Assembly (NCBI GenBank): GCA_020638735.1
Contig: JACKHZ010000011.1
Location: forward strand, 248,001-312,000
Length of the DNA stretch: 64,000 nt
Direction: 5' to 3'
Origin: Planctomycetota bacterium
GTDB lineage: Bacteria > Planctomycetota > UBA1135 > UBA2386
In this document: one piece after another, positions 63,101-64,000 of the stretch
Layout: the number at the start of each line of letters is the position of its first letter
How positions within the stretch are numbered: the stretch's first letter is position 1
Notes under the pieces: model-generated
What the model was told of the DNA's origin: nothing
Databases searched by the model: none
What the model saw: only the letters and a program-made list of their open reading frames with translations
Program-made: the position numbers and the translations under genes

Positions 63101-64000
63101 GGCAACGACAGCGCCGTGCTGCACAGCAACCTGGCGGCCAGCTTCGCGGCGACCGGCGACGCGGCGAAGGCGCTCGAACACGCCCGCGTCGCCGTCGAGC
63201 GCGACCCCGGGCACGCGCCTTCGCGCTTCAACCTGGCGCAGAACCTGCTGCGCAAGGGCGCGCGGGTCGAGGGGCTCGAGAACCTGCGCGAGGCGCGGCG
63301 GCTGTGGTCCCTGGACGGCTCGACCTACGGCAAGCTGTGGTACGGTCGATCGACGACGATGCTCGCCGGGTTGTTGGAGATGTTCGGCGACACGGAGGGC
63401 GCACGCGACGCGCTCGCCGAGGCGCTGGAGACGATCCCCGGCGACCTCGAAGTGCGCATCAACTATGCCAACACGCTGAGCAAGCTGAAGCAGGCCTACG
63501 CCGCGCAGCGGCAGTACGAGCGCATCCTCACCGAGGATCCGGACCACGCCGTGGCCTGGATGAACCTGGCGGCGCGGTTGTCGGACAGCGGGAAGGGCAA
63601 GCAGGCGCTGGGCGCCGCCCATCGCGCCGAGGAGCTGTTCGCCGCCGACGACAGCTCGTTCGCGCGCATGTGGCGCGGCCGCGCGCGGCGCCTGGCGGAG
63701 CGGCTCGACAAGTTCCTCGAGACGAGCCGTGAGAACCTGCCGGTGGCGCGTGGCGAGCGGGAGGCGGGCTCCGCCGCGGATCTGGTCGCGGCCGCAACCG
63801 GCGCGTACGCGCTGGAGGACTACGTGGCCTCGATGAGTGGCTGGCAGGCGTTGTTCGAGCGCTGGCCCGAGACCCGGGACGAGGATCCGTATGCCTTCAG
63901 CGCTGCGTGCGCGGCGACGCTGGCGATGCGCGGCGACGACGCCACGCCGGACGAGCGCGCTGCGCGGCGGGCGCTGGCGCTCGGGTGGTTGCGCGCGGAC
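60149..64000 (+). CDS. Ser/Thr protein kinase with TPR array, C-terminus beyond window
   Basis: At least 1284 residues, open to the window end. The kinase domain (about 32-335) has GRGGVGVVYHGRD, the Lys in VAMKVLHPEF, VVHRDLKPENVMI, GTPAYMPPEQAL and DWG in place of DFG (VVDWGFAKV), a variation also known from other planctomycete kinases. A long loop (about 190-220) lies in the activation segment. One membrane helix follows (about 356-377, MMSAAALLVVLFGGGAYLYLA), then a coiled coil. From about residue 650 come TPR repeats (AHNGLGVLYLEQRRWDEAAACF, then VLTNIGNVYFGRRDHDAAV, and more). No ECF gene is adjacent on the same strand. Confidence 0.92.
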   Translation, partial: MSEQRPPSSSSEALRKLKQRQHPEVGQPSPPPRYELLGELGRGGVGVVYHGRDVDLSREVAMKVLHPEFAANPDVLDRFIEEAQIGGQLQHPGIVPVYEIGLQADDRPFFAMKLVKGVTLWAQLSKRATVADDRQRFLAAFAQVCQTMAFAHARRVVHRDLKPENVMIGAFGEVQVVDWGFAKVLPEPGQAAAPAPVRERPVGPPTSVVQTVRTQDGSGSKSMLGSVLGTPAYMPPEQALGDVERMDRRSDVFGLGGILCEILTGAPPYRGKGQEVLLQAARAQLDDAWRRLDECDANEVLIDLCRRCLQADPDARPIDAQQVADEVLGYLASVEQRARDAEIRGAEARVRARATAMMSAAALLVVLFGGGAYLYLARAAAERSERATARVAEARAAASVALGEARSAGALEAAPWQRAAAAVAEASALAGAEDVTAEERSRVALLAEQVAAESDAATAARRQRERDDVMRLAVAAVFGDDEGTRENASLVDQQRLRDRGYAARFRDYLGGRELDRMSVGEAVTALEHSAIVVELAVAIDDWALSRRDAEDGMARKQARAPDYAGVDHLRAIARAIDAGDPWRNRLRSVYETAAREPARFRNLFEAADWATLPAPSVRALAGGLWDCGLKEQAVTALERGLQRHPRDHALALVLGIKLGTLPAPRHELAAAALRTARAIAPSAQVDLVLANHLARSGEVQQAEALLRQLLAEHPDMSGAHNGLGVLYLEQRRWDEAAACFEQALRVGEPAPAVLTNIGNVYFGRRDHDAAVGYFHRALEIDPDYVNGLSNLATSLRILNRNDEAMAAAQKACELDPQHPSALVELANQMELHRRPEEAQRLFERAIELSPRNAAALVGMGLRLRRRGEFDAALGFYRRAVEADPDEPVTHDNIAMLLGDLGRGQEGLDYLAGVLPGLRDAVGHEMARAACYRSLGRLPEAEAALRAGTERFPGEHSVWFQLAQAVGDQGRPEEAIGYLLRAQELGNDSAVLHSNLAASFAATGDAAKALEHARVAVERDPGHAPSRFNLAQNLLRKGARVEGLENLREARRLWSLDGSTYGKLWYGRSTTMLAGLLEMFGDTEGARDALAEALETIPGDLEVRINYANTLSKLKQAYAAQRQYERILTEDPDHAVAWMNLAARLSDSGKGKQALGAAHRAEELFAADDSSFARMWRGRARRLAERLDKFLETSRENLPVARGEREAGSAADLVAAATGAYALEDYVASMSGWQALFERWPETRDEDPYAFSAACAATLAMRGDDATPDERAARRALALGWLRAD

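Overview
The window is bacterial DNA of very high G+C (by eye about 70%), with short intergenic gaps and coding on both strands. The gene content points to a planctomycete-like bacterium: four large membrane-anchored Ser/Thr kinases, three of them next to a small ECF sigma factor; an ispE-spoVG pair; two S46 peptidases; and many secreted proteins with no clear family. The phylum call is an inference from gene content. No rRNA or tRNA gene, CRISPR array, transposase, integrase or phage gene was seen. It looks like ordinary chromosome.

Layout. 1-8.8 kb: a truncated S46 peptidase, a thioredoxin-like/toroid secreted protein, an unknown protein, then an nfeD-floA-membrane protein operon that ends in a 102-bp structured repeat. 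8.9-18.7 kb: M28 aminopeptidase, pssA, then a dense metabolic run of folK-panC (fused), ispE, spoVG with a zinc-ribbon insert, a DUF2520 dehydrogenase, aroDE (fused) and an esterase with a GH20-like C-terminal region. 18.8-26 kb: ECF sigma plus kinase, an Asp-box protein, sialate O-acetylesterase and a phosphopantetheinyl transferase. 26-34 kb: an ATP-grasp ligase with glgA, a divergent ECF sigma/kinase-FGE pair, a secreted protein and a HEAT lipoprotein. 33.8-41.8 kb: an ECF sigma factor fused through a membrane helix to a very large extracytoplasmic region, a GT-C membrane glycosyltransferase, two tandem ATP-grasp ligases, and the second copy of the 102-bp repeat. 42-50 kb: a secreted beta-rich protein, an S46 peptidase carrying a GspG-like pseudopilin tail, a membrane protein, a DUF2785 protein, EgtB and a membrane protein. 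50-54.2 kb: rpmI-rplT-pheS-pheT with an intrinsic-terminator-like hairpin before pheS and one apparent frameshift in each of pheS and pheT. 54.2-64 kb: a methyltransferase, a NUDIX hydrolase, a kinase/ECF operon, and a divergent kinase-TPR gene cut by the window end.

How it fits together. Core biosynthesis (folate/pantothenate, isoprenoid, shikimate, phosphatidylserine, Phe-tRNA charging, glycogen) alternates with envelope signalling modules in which a kinase or sigma factor is joined by a single helix to an unknown sensor domain. The items most worth following are the covarying 102-bp repeat, the membrane-tethered sigma factor, the S46-GspG fusion, the three-member ATP-grasp family, and -10-like hexamers placed so close to start codons that short-leader or leaderless mRNAs are likely.
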